Source of the DNA: Acheta domesticus
Taxonomy: Eukaryota; Arthropoda; Insecta; Orthoptera; Gryllidae
Reading direction: 5' to 3'
DNA: 64,000 bases
Assembly: GCA_031308135.1 (NCBI GenBank)
Contig: JAHLJT010009419.1
Coordinates: forward strand, 32,862,863 to 32,926,862
The notes beneath the pieces were generated by a model. That model saw only the letters and a program-made list of their open reading frames with translations. It was not told the DNA's origin and ran no database searches. Shown here in pieces: positions 23,201 through 36,000 of this stretch. The position numbers and the translations under genes were made by a program. Position 1 is the stretch's first letter. Every line of letters begins with the position of its first letter.

Positions 23201-25364
23201 TGATTATAATTACGAAATTTCATACAATTCGACACTATAGGCTTCATGATTAATATCCAGTTTGACAGATTATCAGATATTACATATATACACATTTTGG
23301 AATTGAACATTTAATATTCTCTTTATTAAAACATTCCATAGAACCTTCACTGATACTTCTCAATAGCCATGTAAAGAGAAGTCAATAACTTTGGTGTCAT
23401 GAAATCTAGCAATAATCATTAGGGCATCTAAAACTTTTCAAATAAAGAACTTATTTCATCCATAGTGTGGATATTTTCCTGGACATATTCCACTTAAATT
23501 TAGAAGAGACAATACTTAGCTCGGCACAGTATTTGGTAAACCACGGATAATTAAACAAAGATTCACATGCCTTTGTTAAGTTTGTCACCACAATTTACAC
23601 CTCAGTTAAGATAGGTCTCTGGGTCACATTGTTCACAAATAAATAATGGCATCTTGCCTAAATGTCACATTAATATTTCGTGGAAATCTTGCGCATTCGA
23701 AAAGCCAATCGAAGACCTACATTCATGCATGCCAAATCGCACAAGGTCAGTCACGAAGTAAGACTATGATCGACGGTCGACTTCCGAACGAGTTCATGCT
23801 AGCTACTCAAATAAATAAGAATCAAAACGAATAAGGAGCTCGTTAAACTTGTTCAAAAAATACTTGACGATCACTCAAGAGGCTTGCAACATATAGTAAA
23901 TAATCGAACAAAGAAAACTTTTAAGATTGATCATCCGTAAACCTTCGACTGTAATACAACGGAATACAAAAATCCATAATAGTTAAAACAAGAGCTTGAA
24001 TGTATCCCACTTGGCATACGTCAAATGTCATCAAACTCCGGCGTCGTGACTATTTTAAGACAGCGACTTGCATGTCCCGTTCCTCCACGTATCCACGGAA
24101 AGTTACACTCCTTCGGAAATGCTAAGTACGTCTACTGTAGCCAATCTTGACTGAAATAATTTAACTGTAGGTTTGAACAAATGTTCGATCAACATAGCTT
24201 AAGTGAAAAACAGCTCCTGTACGGTTTGAAATGATACCCGCGTGTAGGCTCCGAAACCAACTTTCCTTACTTGTTTCTACTTACAAGGAAACTGCGAAGT
24301 GATGACGCATTGCAGTTGCGTCATCGCTTCGAACAGATTCACGATTTCTGATCTCTCTTCATATTAGTGGCATTCAGGATGCTGAGTTCGCGCGGCAGAA
24401 GACAGGAAACGCGAAATAACACGAAAGGCATTCAGTGCTCCGAATAACGCAAGACGTCACGCTTCTGGGGAATCGTGTTGCTAAAACTACCCCGTGAATC
24501 ACAATGTATTCTTTTTCACATTTAATACGACTAATCCAGTTATTCAAAATTATGCCGACAAAAACTGCTGTAGAACCTTGCACAACACCTAAAGAACTTT
24601 CTGGCGACGGTAGATACAACTGGCAACGTACAGTCGATACGAAAAAAAAAGGATTTTTGGTTAAAATTAGCTATGCATACAGCAATGAAACAATATGTCA
24701 ACGAAAAGGCACGCCCGTTATATTGATCGTAATATTAGCAATTAATTAAAAAATTAGATCCTTTCCCACTAGTGTCGGTTTCATAAATTAAACTACGTGA
24801 ACTGTAGACGGTGCTGAACACCTGCAACAAGGCTTGTTGCGCCACTGCGATTCACAAGAAATAATTAACAGTGAACGGGGCATCTTAAATGGCACAATCC
24901 GATGCCTTTTGGTAATAAAAATGTTAGTACATACTCCGTGAACAAGCATTAAAAAAAATCTTTAAACCATATTCGGAAAATGAAGTGCAAATTTCATGTT
25001 TCGAAGGGTTTGGGAAAGGGCGAAGTGTAACTTTTACTTCATTAGCACACATCAACAAATAGACTTTACCACAATTTATAACCTTCAAAACTAGTCTTGA
25101 ACAACAATGACTCAGCAAATCCCAACACTTTATAACACTTTACTTACAATTACAATAGATCAAAACACTAGAATTACATGTATAACTTCCACTTACTCTG
25201 CTGAAAGATCCAGGCGACTGCACAGAATTCCAACCAGGACTGGACTCAAAGAACATCTTCCTATCTTCATCAATTTGATTTTTCAGTTCGTTTAATATTT
25301 CGTCACCAGATTTTCCACGGTACCGATCACTCAGCTTCGGCCTGTTGCGGAATGAATATGACAT
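20253..25364 (-). CDS. stv: Starvin / BAG3-type BAG-domain co-chaperone (two coding exons)
   Basis: The coding exons are 25364-25197 and 22112-20253, giving 675 residues. Both exon ends fit consensus sites (donor GTAAGT, acceptor TTACAG) in phase 0, joining GSFSR to AGHPLDD. The protein is an Hsp70/Hsc70 nucleotide-exchange co-chaperone of the BAG3 type, acting in the cytosol in chaperone-assisted selective autophagy, with muscle importance in flies. Residues 1-56 form the conserved insect N-terminus (RPKLSDRYRGKSGDEI). A long Gln/Pro-rich low-complexity region follows, with IPV (SRLDIPVNP) and IPIFVEGRDEP motifs of the kind that bind small heat-shock proteins. The BAG domain is at about 390-466 (DPISRVQAIQKDVNEL to ISILESKVP). 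A Ser/Glu/Gln-rich tail ends in a Lys-rich segment. No WW domain was seen, as in fly starvin. Upstream heat-shock elements support stress induction. Confidence 0.93.
22113..25196 (-). other. Starvin intron 1, with a possible old MITE
   Basis: A 3.1-kb intron. Between about 22932 and 23207 a stretch begins CAGAGGCACACCCACGA and ends TGCACCTCTG, so its ends are inverted (CAGAGG / CCTCTG). The flanking 8-mers are only partly alike, so this is a weak candidate for an old hAT-like MITE. The part at 24000-24620 is less AT-rich with more CpG and holds the palindrome listed separately. It could be an alternative promoter, since fly starvin has several isoforms, but no exon could be defined. Confidence 0.4.
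24295..24331. promoter_or_regulatory. Palindromic pair of CRE/ATF-like sites in starvin intron 1
   Basis: The arms CGAAGTGATGACGCA and TGCGTCATCGCTTCG are reverse complements at 14 of 15 positions, separated by seven bases. Each contains TGACGCA, close to the ATF/CRE and C/EBP-ATF response element core. This may be a regulatory palindrome for bZIP dimers or simply a short hairpin. Function is inferred only. Confidence 0.3.
25197..25364 (-). CDS. stv: Starvin coding exon 1
   Basis: These are 56 codons from ATG at 25364-25362 to a phase-0 donor (GTAAGT at 25196-25191 on the minus strand). The ATG was chosen because the conserved MSYSFR.RPKLSDRYRGKSG N-terminus starts there. The frame is open further upstream only through non-ATG codons. 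A TATA box lies only 34 bases upstream of this ATG, so either the 5' leader is extremely short or the main transcript starts elsewhere. Confidence 0.88.
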
Positions 25365-25391
25365 AATACACAAATTGACTCGTCGAACTGC

Positions 25392-25398
25392 TTATATA
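25392..25398 (-). promoter_or_regulatory. TATA box of starvin
   Basis: TATATAA on the minus strand, immediately downstream of the proximal heat-shock element and 34 bases before the starvin ATG. Confidence 0.55.
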
Positions 25399-25413
25399 TG
25401 ACGGAGATGAATA

Positions 25414-25431
25414 TTCTAGAAAAGGCTAGAA
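25414..25431. promoter_or_regulatory. Proximal heat-shock element of starvin
   Basis: The sequence TTCTAGAAAAGGCTAGAA contains nTTCn/nGAAn pentamers in strict 5-bp phase. TTC, GAA and the fourth unit GAA are perfect, and the third is degenerate (GGC). This is the arrangement bound by HSF trimers. It lies about 16 bp upstream of the TATA box. BAG3/starvin genes are known HSF targets. Confidence 0.65.
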
Positions 25432-25569
25432 CTTCTCGCCCACAGACCTGTAGGCTGCACCCTCTTCGTGGGAGTCAACCAATGAACGAATGTCTGAACA
25501 CCCTACTGTTCTGCAACTCAACCAATAACGTTGACTCGTGGGAGTAAGATTCTTCGAGAGAGGGCAAGC

Positions 25570-25582
25570 TTCTAGAATCTCC
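25570..25582. promoter_or_regulatory. Distal heat-shock element of starvin
   Basis: TTCTAGAATCTCC holds two perfect phased units and a third with one mismatch, about 140 bp further upstream than the proximal element. Three CCAAT/ATTGG boxes lie close by, at 25479-25483, 25522-25526 and 25601-25605. Confidence 0.5.
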
Positions 25583-25605
25583 GAATGCTTCCAAAGATTC
25601 ATTGG

Positions 25606-28601
25606 TGGCGAGTATTCATTTTTTTCAATACTTAATTGAAAATAATGAGAAAAATCGTAGAGACAAACGCTTATAAGTAAAATACAAAGAACCAACAATT
25701 TTACAGAGATACAATTATGGCTTATTGATACCCCAACTCTCTGCCCAGCACATACGAGACCACGCGCGAAATTTGAAAGTCCATTTGGTGACGCTCAAAA
25801 TTTTCTTCACTCTATGTATAATCAATGCATTAATAAATGAATTGATAATCCTGATCATGTGAAAAATAAAAGTTACCAGGAAAACGGGAAAACATTGAAC
25901 AAATAAACCAGATACAAACAGCTCTTCTGCAGATTCATATTATTGTTTAACAATGTCTTATTGACAATTGTTAATTAACAATTTGAATTCAATTCCAAAT
26001 GGATGCACAAATTTAGTAATAAAGTAACACTTCATTGGAGAGGCATGTCCTATTGTGTTGTTAATAAACAGTGTAAGTTTAGGAGCTAAAAATAATTTTT
26101 TAGGTGCCTTAAATATAGGTTCTTTAATGTTGCTTTTAGGCTCGGTATAAGTTTTAAGTTCTTAAAATAGTATCTTTAACTATTGTATTTTCATCATAGT
26201 TTTTCAGGGACCAAAATTTTATCTTTAAATGTATTTAGGTTTTATAAAAACAAACTGTGAATACCATCTGACAAATAATGAGTAAACTATTTTAGCCGCG
26301 AATGAATTAATGTCTCTTTACATGGCTTCCCTTTCAGCATTAAGCAATGTCTTGTAATGCTATCAATGCAATGTCAAATGTACGATGTAGCACAAGAAAG
26401 CTTGTTTGCAAAACACTTCCTCTTTACAGACTGCCTGGCTGCTGTACACCCAGTACACTGACGCAAACAAGCTGTTGAAAGGGATTGTGATTTCTAGAAA
26501 AGTAGGGTAATGGTATTTTATTTGACAGTGAACAGAAATTTTCTGGGGATGGTTCCATAGAATTAAGGGTTAATAACACTATTGGAAATTTTGCACAAAA
26601 TACCACATATAAAAAAATATAAATGTAGAAATTTAGGGGAAATAATCAAATTAGGGGAATATAAAAGTAAATTAGATAAATGCAGGCTCAAATAGTCACT
26701 AACATCAAAAAAGGCATATTAGGCATCATAATATCTGCTTATTTATGCTTAAATATAACTAGAAAATTAAAATACAAAGGCTCACACTCCTATGATGAAT
26801 AAAATACACATACGCTTAAAATCTTCAGTCTGTCCAATATGAATAAACCGAGTGGGAGGACTTAAGTCAATCTAAGTTACACACTTTTCAATCCAGTATT
26901 CATTAAACTAAAGCATTTTTATTACAAATAGATGTGAATGTATAACAATACATTATATTTCAAAAGTAAATACTTATGAATGTTTATCACAAAAAAATCA
27001 ATAAATATCTGCAAGATATTGACACAGGTCCAGTACTACAAAAGATCTAATAACAATTTGGTGATTACATAAAATTATAAATACTTTATTTTCATATTAG
27101 GTAATGTTTGAAATTAAATGGAATGATAAACATTTGGTGGGCAAAACAGATTTGTTCAACTTTTTGTAATTAATTTTTAAAACTGGTAAAATACATAAAG
27201 TAAAAAAGTCAATTAATAGCATAATGTAGTTTTATGATTTTTAAATCAGAAACCTTTGGAGCTAATCATCCTTGCCATGTGCTATTACATGTGTATTTAT
27301 GCAAGCCTGCATTTTGTTGAGAACTGATGTATTCTTACAATGTTTGATGAATTCGGAGTAATGACAGCAAATGAAAGTTTCGTTACTTTGGTAAAATTTG
27401 CTAATTGTCTCAATTCTGCATTGCTATTATTTTCTAGAATGCTTTTTTGAATAGTTTAACAGAACCAATGAACAATTTAAATACAGAATCATAAAAATTT
27501 TAACAAAATACATTGGAAAAAATGGAAAAATACATTTTATTCGAGTCTATTTAGAAAGTGATGCATATTTACACAGAATTTGGATATGGAAATTCAACTA
27601 TTTTCAACACTGGTCTGCAAATGTACCAAAAGTACTTTTAGGACCAGTACAGAAGTGACAACAATTAGAAAAAAAAAATGCAGCAAACCCTGAACAGAAA
27701 TTTACATAGTATATTCTTGTTATCATCAATTAAATTTGTACATCACATGGACAAATTGTCATAAAAGTGAAGTCTCAAATGAAATATTGTAGGTCAAATC
27801 ATAGAAGTGTCCCTATCAACTCCCCATCTAGACAAGGAAACCTCCACTTCTTGTCTTGTAATGTAAATTACAACTTCAATATTCCTATTGGACTGAAAAA
27901 TGTAATCTTGAATTGTCTACACAATGTCATTAGTAAGAAAATATCAATTTATCACTAAAGTAAAAGGCTTGATATTTTACGTGCATTTACTTGAGTCAAT
28001 TGATTACAAGTAACATGCAAATGTTAATGGAAGAAAATTGATTTTGTATTGAAAATTAAAAGATCTTGGGATGAGAGGTTGGACTGGTTTAATTGCTAAC
28101 ATTTCATCATAATATAAACAAAATGAAGGAAAGGAAAGAAAAGACAAGTACAAAAAAATCTTAGCCAACGATAGTATCGCTATCAGCAGGTTTTGGGATT
28201 AACAATCAAAAGAAAGTCAACAGTACCGAAATCATTTCAACTATTCCAAATACGAGATAGAATAACTAATCAAACTATGATACTGGCAATACAAACATTT
28301 CCCAAAACAATACAATTCAGATGCATTGTAGTGATAATTGTAAATTCACTCTGATAAAACTAGTATTAAACACAAAAAGTAATACTAATTAGCAAAATAT
28401 ATATAAACAGAACTTAAGAAAGGAATGTTATAAAAAAATTACAGAAATAAATTGAGGGTTAAGAATGGAGACCTTGTATCTGTCATTTTTGACACAATAA
28501 AGGTTTTATCGTAAGGTATATCGAAGAAACATCTTGCATCTTTCTGCGGAGACCTCATTTCAGAAAACCAATCACAGACTTCAAGACATTATTGTAACGT
28601 T
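25606..28601. other. AT-rich intergenic region, nothing recognised
   Basis: Only short scattered frames and homopolymer-rich sequence were seen. No gene, RNA or defined mobile element is supported. Confidence 0.5.
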
Positions 28602-30136
28602 ATGTCAAATCTACAGCAGGAATTACTTTACTGTTTATACCATGTATCTACAGCTGATGTCCAGAGTTATAGAGCACCCGCCAAAGTGAAGGTAAGTTTG
28701 TTTATTTCTTTTTGTATTTTCCAAAGTATACAGCTTATTTTGAGAAGGAATTGTATATTAACATAATTTATATACTTATTTTTAAATGCACATTCTATTT
28801 TAATAGTACTAACAATATTATTTATCTTAAATCATCTTTGTAGTTTTTCAGTAAATTATGTGGTATCCTCATAAAAACTGTGGTTTTGTGAGTATCTCAT
28901 AGCCTGACAACTAATGGTTACATTTTTGTATAGTCCACATACAAGAATTTCTAAAATGATTACTATAGTATTTATGTAACAAAATTACAGCAGTGTCGTA
29001 ACTAATTGGGTTACGGTACTAATCACGTAATGTATTCCAGAAGGTCTCACGTTCGGAAGATAAAATGTTTGGCTCTAGTCAATTATCTGTAAGAGAATGG
29101 CAATGAGGATGAACCGACAATACAAAGAACTTTTAATAATAAACCCACCCAAGCAACCTGAAGTAGAACATGAAGGTAAGTAACATATTGCTCCAGCATA
29201 ATAATTATTATATCCATCTTTTTGGTAGTGCATTACATTTGCTACGATTTCATTTCTTATAAACTCCAATTGTACCTAATATTCATTTTGTACAGCCACA
29301 TCAGATTTCATTTCAACATTGGTAGTGCCAGAACCTTCTAATGGTACCCATTTTGTGAGTTTACTTTCATTTTCATTTTTGACTAAAAATGCAACAATAC
29401 CAAATACATTAGTCCAAATGACAAGTTAGCTCAAGCAATAACATACACTTTCACTTTCAAATAACAAAAATAATATTATTAACTATAGTAATATGACCAT
29501 TTGAGTTATAACACAGTTGATACATAAATAATACTGTTTTTGTCGATAATGGGTGCCCATTGCATCTGCGACACCTTCTTTGACTGCTCCAATGTTAGAA
29601 ATCAAAGTAGATAACTCCAATAAAATGGACAGTATGTTATTTGATTTACCACTTCCTGAAGACAGGATTGTACTTGATTTGCAGATTGCTGAAGAGCACA
29701 ATTATGCTTCCATCCTATCCTCTGAGCTTAATGCAAATAAGAATAATGTTGCTATTCTATTCATTAAATCACTGATTACGGATGTGGAAGAAAGGGTAGT
29801 AAATATTTGGTAACAGCAGCTGTCATGAAAATAACGGTGGGGTTATAGTCAACCATGACCACTGTCATGCAAACGGCTTTCATGTTGAAGAAATGGTGGA
29901 CAATCATGATAAGACTGTTGATGAGGAAAAATTCAATTATCCTAAGCAAACACATAGTGAAAGTAATGAAACTTCAGATTCTATATGAGATAGTGCAACT
30001 GCAAGGATGAAGAGAAGAGGTAGAGAAATTTCAGATGAGTGGAAGTCAAACAAAAATAAAATTCTTTATGAAAAGGGGGAAAACTATTTAGGGTACCATG
30101 GAACAAAACATGGAAAAATACACAAGATGCAGAAGC

Positions 30137-30236
30137 CGCTAGAAGTCGCATGATCGCGACTTATCGAGCAGTTCTGGCGATCATGCGACTCCTGATGGCA
30201 CAACGGAGAACGTCACGAAATACCGTGAGATATTCC
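30137..30236. mobile_element. Truncated MITE copy inside the pseudogene
   Basis: Diverged match to the centre and part of one arm of the MITE at 13534-13786 (CGCTAGAAGTCGCATGATCG through CGTGAGATATTCCA). The outer part of that arm and all of the other arm are missing. It interrupts the Lys-rich block of the pseudogene. Confidence 0.6.
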
Positions 30237-31009
30237 ACTTTATTGACACACCCCCGTGCGCCAAGAAAGAAAAACCGAAGTATAGGTTTATGTTTGACTG
30301 TCCTGAATTATATGAATGAGAGTTTATTTAAACCCCCAATGTAACACATGCTGTGAGAAGATGCACGTCATGTAAACTGCATGTCACAAAGAAGGAAAGA
30401 AAAGGAAAAAGACAGAAAATATGGATAGAATGGGAAGTGTTGTGTGTTAACAGTAGATCTTCAGGCTGTTAAAATTTGCCCATTTTTAAACACCAGGGCT
30501 CTGCACTATCAGACTTATTTGCATGTCATAAATACACAGTGTATGACTTGAGCACCAATTGAGCAAAATGATACTGATTTCCTGAGACTGAGACAGCAAT
30601 GACAGCATCATTTGCAACATGCCTTTTAGATAACCAATCAGAAAATTTAAAGACTCATCTATACCCATACATGAATTACAGTGAGGATATACCTACCAAA
30701 ATCATAATTCTATGACATCAAATGTCCTATTAAGTTTTTCTATTCAGCATAATGTTACAGTTTATCAGAAATCAACAAAGGCCTCATGCAAATGAAGTGC
30801 AAGATTCTGTCCAAGAATAGAAGCAAAATGAAACTAGTGGTGCTAAAGCCCCACAGTTTTTTAGCCCATACTTTCATACAAAATTATGCAAAAAGTACTC
30901 AATTTATGAAACATAGTACATGACTTTCTTTCAAAATCTATCTTTAACGAACAGATTTCATTAAGGGAGGAAAATCTTTATCTTCGTAATTGCAGTTGTA
31001 GGAAGACAA

Positions 31010-31530
31010 ACAAATTTTGAATTTTTGAAAAATAAGGATTTTTAATGAACATGAGACCTGCACCATTCTCTTAAACATCCTTCACACTATTCAGTAACAA
31101 AATTTAATAAAAAATGGTGGAGCAATTTTTTTGAAAATTTTGAAAATGTCCCATGAGCTTCATGTAAAGTACCCTCCAAAATTAAAATATCGGTTTCAAA
31201 TTCAAGAGGCTGCAACATCAGTCAGATTGCTTGGGGAATATCTATTTTGGAGAAAATCAGGCAAATGATTTCATCACTAGCATTGTTCAAAGATGGACAG
31301 ACAGATGTTTTGCCGTGATTACATTTTTTGGTATCAAGCATCCACAAACTATGGATTCTGACTACACCATGTGTTAGAAGATTTTTTTTCTAAATTTTTG
31401 GAACTGGATTTATACACTTTTTTGTTACCAGGGCCCTGTAATAAGAATTTTTCTGCTGAAAATTCACCATTTTTTTCGCAGCGTTACTCTTTACTGCGCA
31501 AGCGGTAACAAGAAAGTAAAATTAAGAAAT
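31010..31530 (+). repeat. RepA tail (subtype B) inserted in the pseudogene
   Basis: Same block order as 700-1175: ATGAGACCTGCACCATTCTC, GCTTCATGTAAAGTACCC, ACACCATGTGTTAG, GGGCCCTGTAATAAG, TTTTTTCGCAGCGTTAC and AAGAAAGTAAAA. It separates the LQAVK-containing part of the pseudogene from the downstream YYLTYDF part. Confidence 0.7.
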
Positions 31531-31990
31531 TTTTCTTCCACATGATTATGTTCAAATCACAAAGGAATCGGAGGGAAAAAAATCATGTGAAACATACTAC
31601 TTAACATATGACTTCGTGAAGGATTTTGCAGTGCACTCTTTAACAAAGTTTAAGTCAATGCAGATAATAGGGCACAAGGAAGAAAAGCTTACCGTTAATG
31701 ATATAAAACAAATTATGTACACACCTCAAGGGCCAATTCACATCAAATTGAATTTTGATGGCCTTTATCTTGAAATTCCAAAACTTAGTAGTACAATTCA
31801 TCTTCCTCCTTGGACAGAGTTTCCTACCCTGAGTAAGAAGCCACTCAAAAATTGAAAAGAGCAAATGGCTCCATCCCCAAAAATCAAGAGTCAGTTATGT
31901 GAAATGTCAATATTGGTACTGTAATAAGTACAGTACAGCATTTGACAAAGAAATTTCCTTACACAGGTTGAGCAACACCTAGAATTGTTA

Positions 31991-33010
31991 GAGTCCATTG
32001 GTAAAAGTGTAATTAATGTAAGTAAAGTACACATTGGTAAAGAGTGGTTGCACTATATTTTGTAATATTTTCATACTTATATAAAGAATGTTAATTATGT
32101 GTGCCTACCCTTTGTTTGGAAATTTAATAAAAATAACATAATTCTCACTCTTAAGTTTCAATCTAAGGTTCATCACATCAAATAACGAGACCACATAACT
32201 TTAAGATTTTAGAAGAAGTCCTGACTCGAATAAACTTGTAAGTGAAGAAAATGAATGTATTTAATAAAATAGCCCACGGAAATTATGTACAATCTAAAAG
32301 TAATATAATAATATGTACATCTTCCAAAACTCAAAACAATCAAATTATTTATGCAAAATTATGATATTTTTTTGCTCCTCTGTAAAATTTGTATTTTGTC
32401 CAATGCATGGTTCTTTACCCTTAAATACTTTTTTAATAAGAAATGTTCAATTCAATGAGCTGGTTGCCTACATTAATACTTCATCTCCACTGCACAACCC
32501 TTTCATTGGCATCTATCCCTTCAGGCTAGTGTTCGTAGGGTAATTGAATGCAAATTTTCTAATAATGGTTTCCTATATTTTTTTTTATTTACAAGCAGTA
32601 GGTAAAATACTGCAATATTGTGCCAAAAAGAACTAATTAATAACATTAAGTTGGCTACATGAAATCAGAGTTGTTCAAGCATTGTGCAATTTGGTTTTGA
32701 CTCTTCCAAGAAGTTTTCCTTTAATGTAATTCTATGAACTTCCCCTACAATTTATAAGATGGGGAAAAAATTGTAATATCAATAAGTTTATTAACCCCAA
32801 CAAATACTAGAAAAAGAATTAAGAAAACACTTTTACTGAATAAACATACAATTTAATATATATATATTTATATTAATACACATAAATATTACATTTTATC
32901 TCAGAATAATCCAATTCCATCTAAAATATTCACATATAAATCATGTTGGTATAATTATTATAAAAACAGTAAGTCACATACCTCATGGTAAATTTGTACA
33001 AAAAAAAAAT
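31991..33010. other. AT-rich spacer and probable 3'UTR of DGK-epsilon
   Basis: No gene is seen. A minus-strand AATAAA (plus-strand TTTATT) at 32787-32792 lies about 220 bp past the DGK-epsilon stop and is a plausible polyadenylation signal. Confidence 0.45.
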
Positions 33011-36000
33011 CTATGAACTCTTTTCACACTTGAGTACAGTTGCTTGGTTATGAAATGTTATATTTATCACACCTGGTGGCTGCTGCCATGGTTCTCCATC
33101 CACTTGAACTGCAGCATGTGATTTAAGTACAATCTGAAAAATAAAACAATATTTTAAGGCATCCTAAAGCATTTATTTCTAGTGGTGCTACAGAATGGTA
33201 CAGACTTTCTTGGATAAGTTATTTTCCTAATAATTTATCCATTTATATAGGCTAGCTTTTCCATTTTGCCCCGACCTCCTGCCAGCTGCTACCTTTCAGC
33301 ACCTAAAAGATATTTTTTTAACTTTTTCTCAATTTGTCTGTTTCTAATAGTAGAATTAGAATATAATTAAGAATATTGCAGAATCTTGGTCCTTACACAA
33401 ATTTTCATTGAAAAATTTGGAGCAGTTTTGGAAAAAAAGTTCAAGCATCAATAAAAATGTGAAATTTTGAGTTCATTTCATTAATTTTTTTTTAGTTTTG
33501 AAGAAACTCGCAACAAACATTTTCGAAGCACTTGTACTCACAAATGTAATAATGTATGGAAAACATCCATAGTGTCAATGATATCTAGTTGAGAAGTATT
33601 TCCAAAAATGTACATTTCCTTAATTTTTAAAATTTAAAAGAATACATCAAAATGGTGTTAATGTCATGTTAATCAGTCCATTTAGCCCCACAAACCATTT
33701 AAAAGAAAAAAATTAGAGCTGTGTTTGAAAATAAGTCATTTGAGCACTTCTGGAAAGCTTCTTCCCACAAATGTATAAAAAATGCCCATAATGAAAATAT
33801 TAATGACATAACAAATATGAAAAAAACTTTACATTTGTGTACTTATTGAAAAAACAAAAGAAAAAATGGCATTTATGTCATGTCATTCTGTGCATTTGGC
33901 AATATATGTATAACAGTTTATTGAAAAAATGGAGTTGTTTTGGGAAAATCTTGTCTTGAAAATTCTCCACATTTCACTCAAAATAATGTGAACATGACTA
34001 ATATTTTCAATTCCATAAGTATAAGTGATTTTTCAATTCAATTCAATTCAATGCCGTAAGTATAAGTGTATGTCTACTCTTACAAAAAGTTAAAAAAACA
34101 ACTTTGGAGTCATCAGTAGATGTTGGATGTTAAGGCACTAAAAATTTACATTTTAGGCACCTAAAAATGCACTAAAATATTTTTAAATAGGCACCAAAAA
34201 TACAATAAAAACTTATAATTGGAGGAAAAAGCACTAATATATTTCACTGTAGTTGAAAATAAAATTAACCCATTTCCAAAAACAATATAACAAGCCGGCA
34301 GAATGAAGACGCACCTCATGCCCGGCAGAGATACATAGGTTCTAATGATCGGCCTGTACTGTGCACTTCCCAGAAGAACATCTGGCATGGAAAAATATCC
34401 ATGTCAGAAGTCGGGATCATCGCCTTGCCCTCTGACGTATGAGTGCTTTGATTACGTTGCATATTGAAAAAAAAATACATACCTTTAAAGAAAAACGGCA
34501 TTTAAAAAGGAAACTTCTAAAAAGGCAGTTGCATCATAAAAGACCAAAAAAAGGCAAAATAAAAATTTGTCCAAGTTTAATTTTCCATAATTCATATACA
34601 TATATTAATTGCCTTTAAACAACTAATAAGCAACATGTGTTCCTCAATAAACTCTGAAGAAATAAGATGGAGATATGGTAACTTACTTTAATATTACTTG
34701 CTTGGCCAATCCTATGAGGTTGGGACAATCCCATTTGAAGTTGTGCTATATGGAATGAACTGAAGAGAGCTACAACTTCCAGTTTACCATCCGAAATGCT
34801 TTGTTCAGGAATAACTTCATCTCCTGAAACAGATGGTTCAAACCGTAAACTGCAAAAATTAACTCCAATTATCAGTTTATCACCATACCAAAAATGATTT
34901 ATAAAATTATCAAAACACAAAAGTTTATTGTAAATTTCTCTGGTCAAAAATTAAACTAATCTACTGATTTTCATAAAATTAATTATCAATATATAAATGC
35001 AATATGTTTTGTTTTTTAAGAAAGTGCATTGCAAATTAAGAAAGTCAAATTAGACAAAATTTTATCACATTAATTTTTATTCTTAGTAATAGACTAATCA
35101 TAGGAAACACGATTCTTTTCTGGCAACAAAAGGGGGGGGGATGTAAGTAAAATTTGAAAGAAAGTACAAAATGCATTGCAAAAAAAATTTAAAGCCAAAT
35201 CTTCAAATCCAATACACAATCCTCTCTTCTAAATTACTTGCAAGAAATGTGAATCTTGTTTCCAACAAGCTTAAAAAATAGTGAAAAGTTTTTTTAAGCA
35301 CAGTTAACCTTTTCATGCAATGATAAACTGTTATTCAATTATATTAATTGATGTAACAGGATACTTGTTTTTACTATGCAATTTGCAAAATAAGTTATAT
35401 AGGTGTACACTATGTCTCAGAATAAATGTTACAAACTTTTAGCATATGTAGAGAGGTTGAAAAGAATAACTTTTTCCAATGGACAAGTGGAGGGAAACTT
35501 AAACGAAGTCACACATGGGTTATTTATCCCTGAAAGTTAGGCAAACCTGCAAGCACAGGTATGCTGCAGGTACTTGACTATGACTGAGTCATGATCTGCT
35601 GAAGACCTGTGCATAAGAAGCTGCATAACAATCACTAGCAAATGTCACATGTATTATTCCATTGTATGAAATATCTCACAACATGTTCAATACCAAAAAG
35701 TGACTTTTTTACCCCTCTACATCTCTCAAACATAATTATTCTGAGTTACCCTTTGATAAGTACCCACAAAAAGCACAGAATGCTTGTTTACAACAAATAT
35801 GCAGTTATCATAACACTAAAAAACTTAAGTAAATTCTTTAAATGTATCAAAAATGAAAAATTTTTATCAATTGAGATGAAGACAAATTAAATTAAAAATG
35901 AAAGAAATGTGGAGAGACTACCCCAATGCAAGAAGTACAAGCTGGCATGCTAAGAAGATGGTGACTGAGAAGACAGAACAGAAGCAGGAAATCACTGAAA

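Larger units (their letters stand above)
28602..31990 (+). pseudogene. Decayed member of a recurrent insect multi-copy gene family
   Basis: Exon-like blocks with good splice sites occur at 28602-28691 (30 codons, ending GTAAGT), 29094-29175 and 29296-29354, with matching phases. A longer block follows from about 29550 and reads PIASATPSLTAPMLEIKVDN, then after a stop a Lys-rich stretch (DEWKSNKNKILYEKGENYLG) and later VDLQAVKICPFLN. After a RepA insertion comes YYLTYDFVKDF and KLTVNDIKQIMYTPQG. From memory this order (EW..N..K.L...G..Y, then LQAVK, then a KVxDI..I.YTP.G block) is typical of a large insect family that behaves like a mobile-element-associated gene. The copy is broken by in-frame stops, a MITE fragment at 30137-30236 and RepA at 31010-31530. 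It is not expected to make protein. Confidence 0.6.

Noticed and set aside
24374..24619. Minus-strand 81-codon frame as an alternative starvin first exon
   Set aside because: No donor site in phase with AGHPLDD and no similarity to starvin N-termini.
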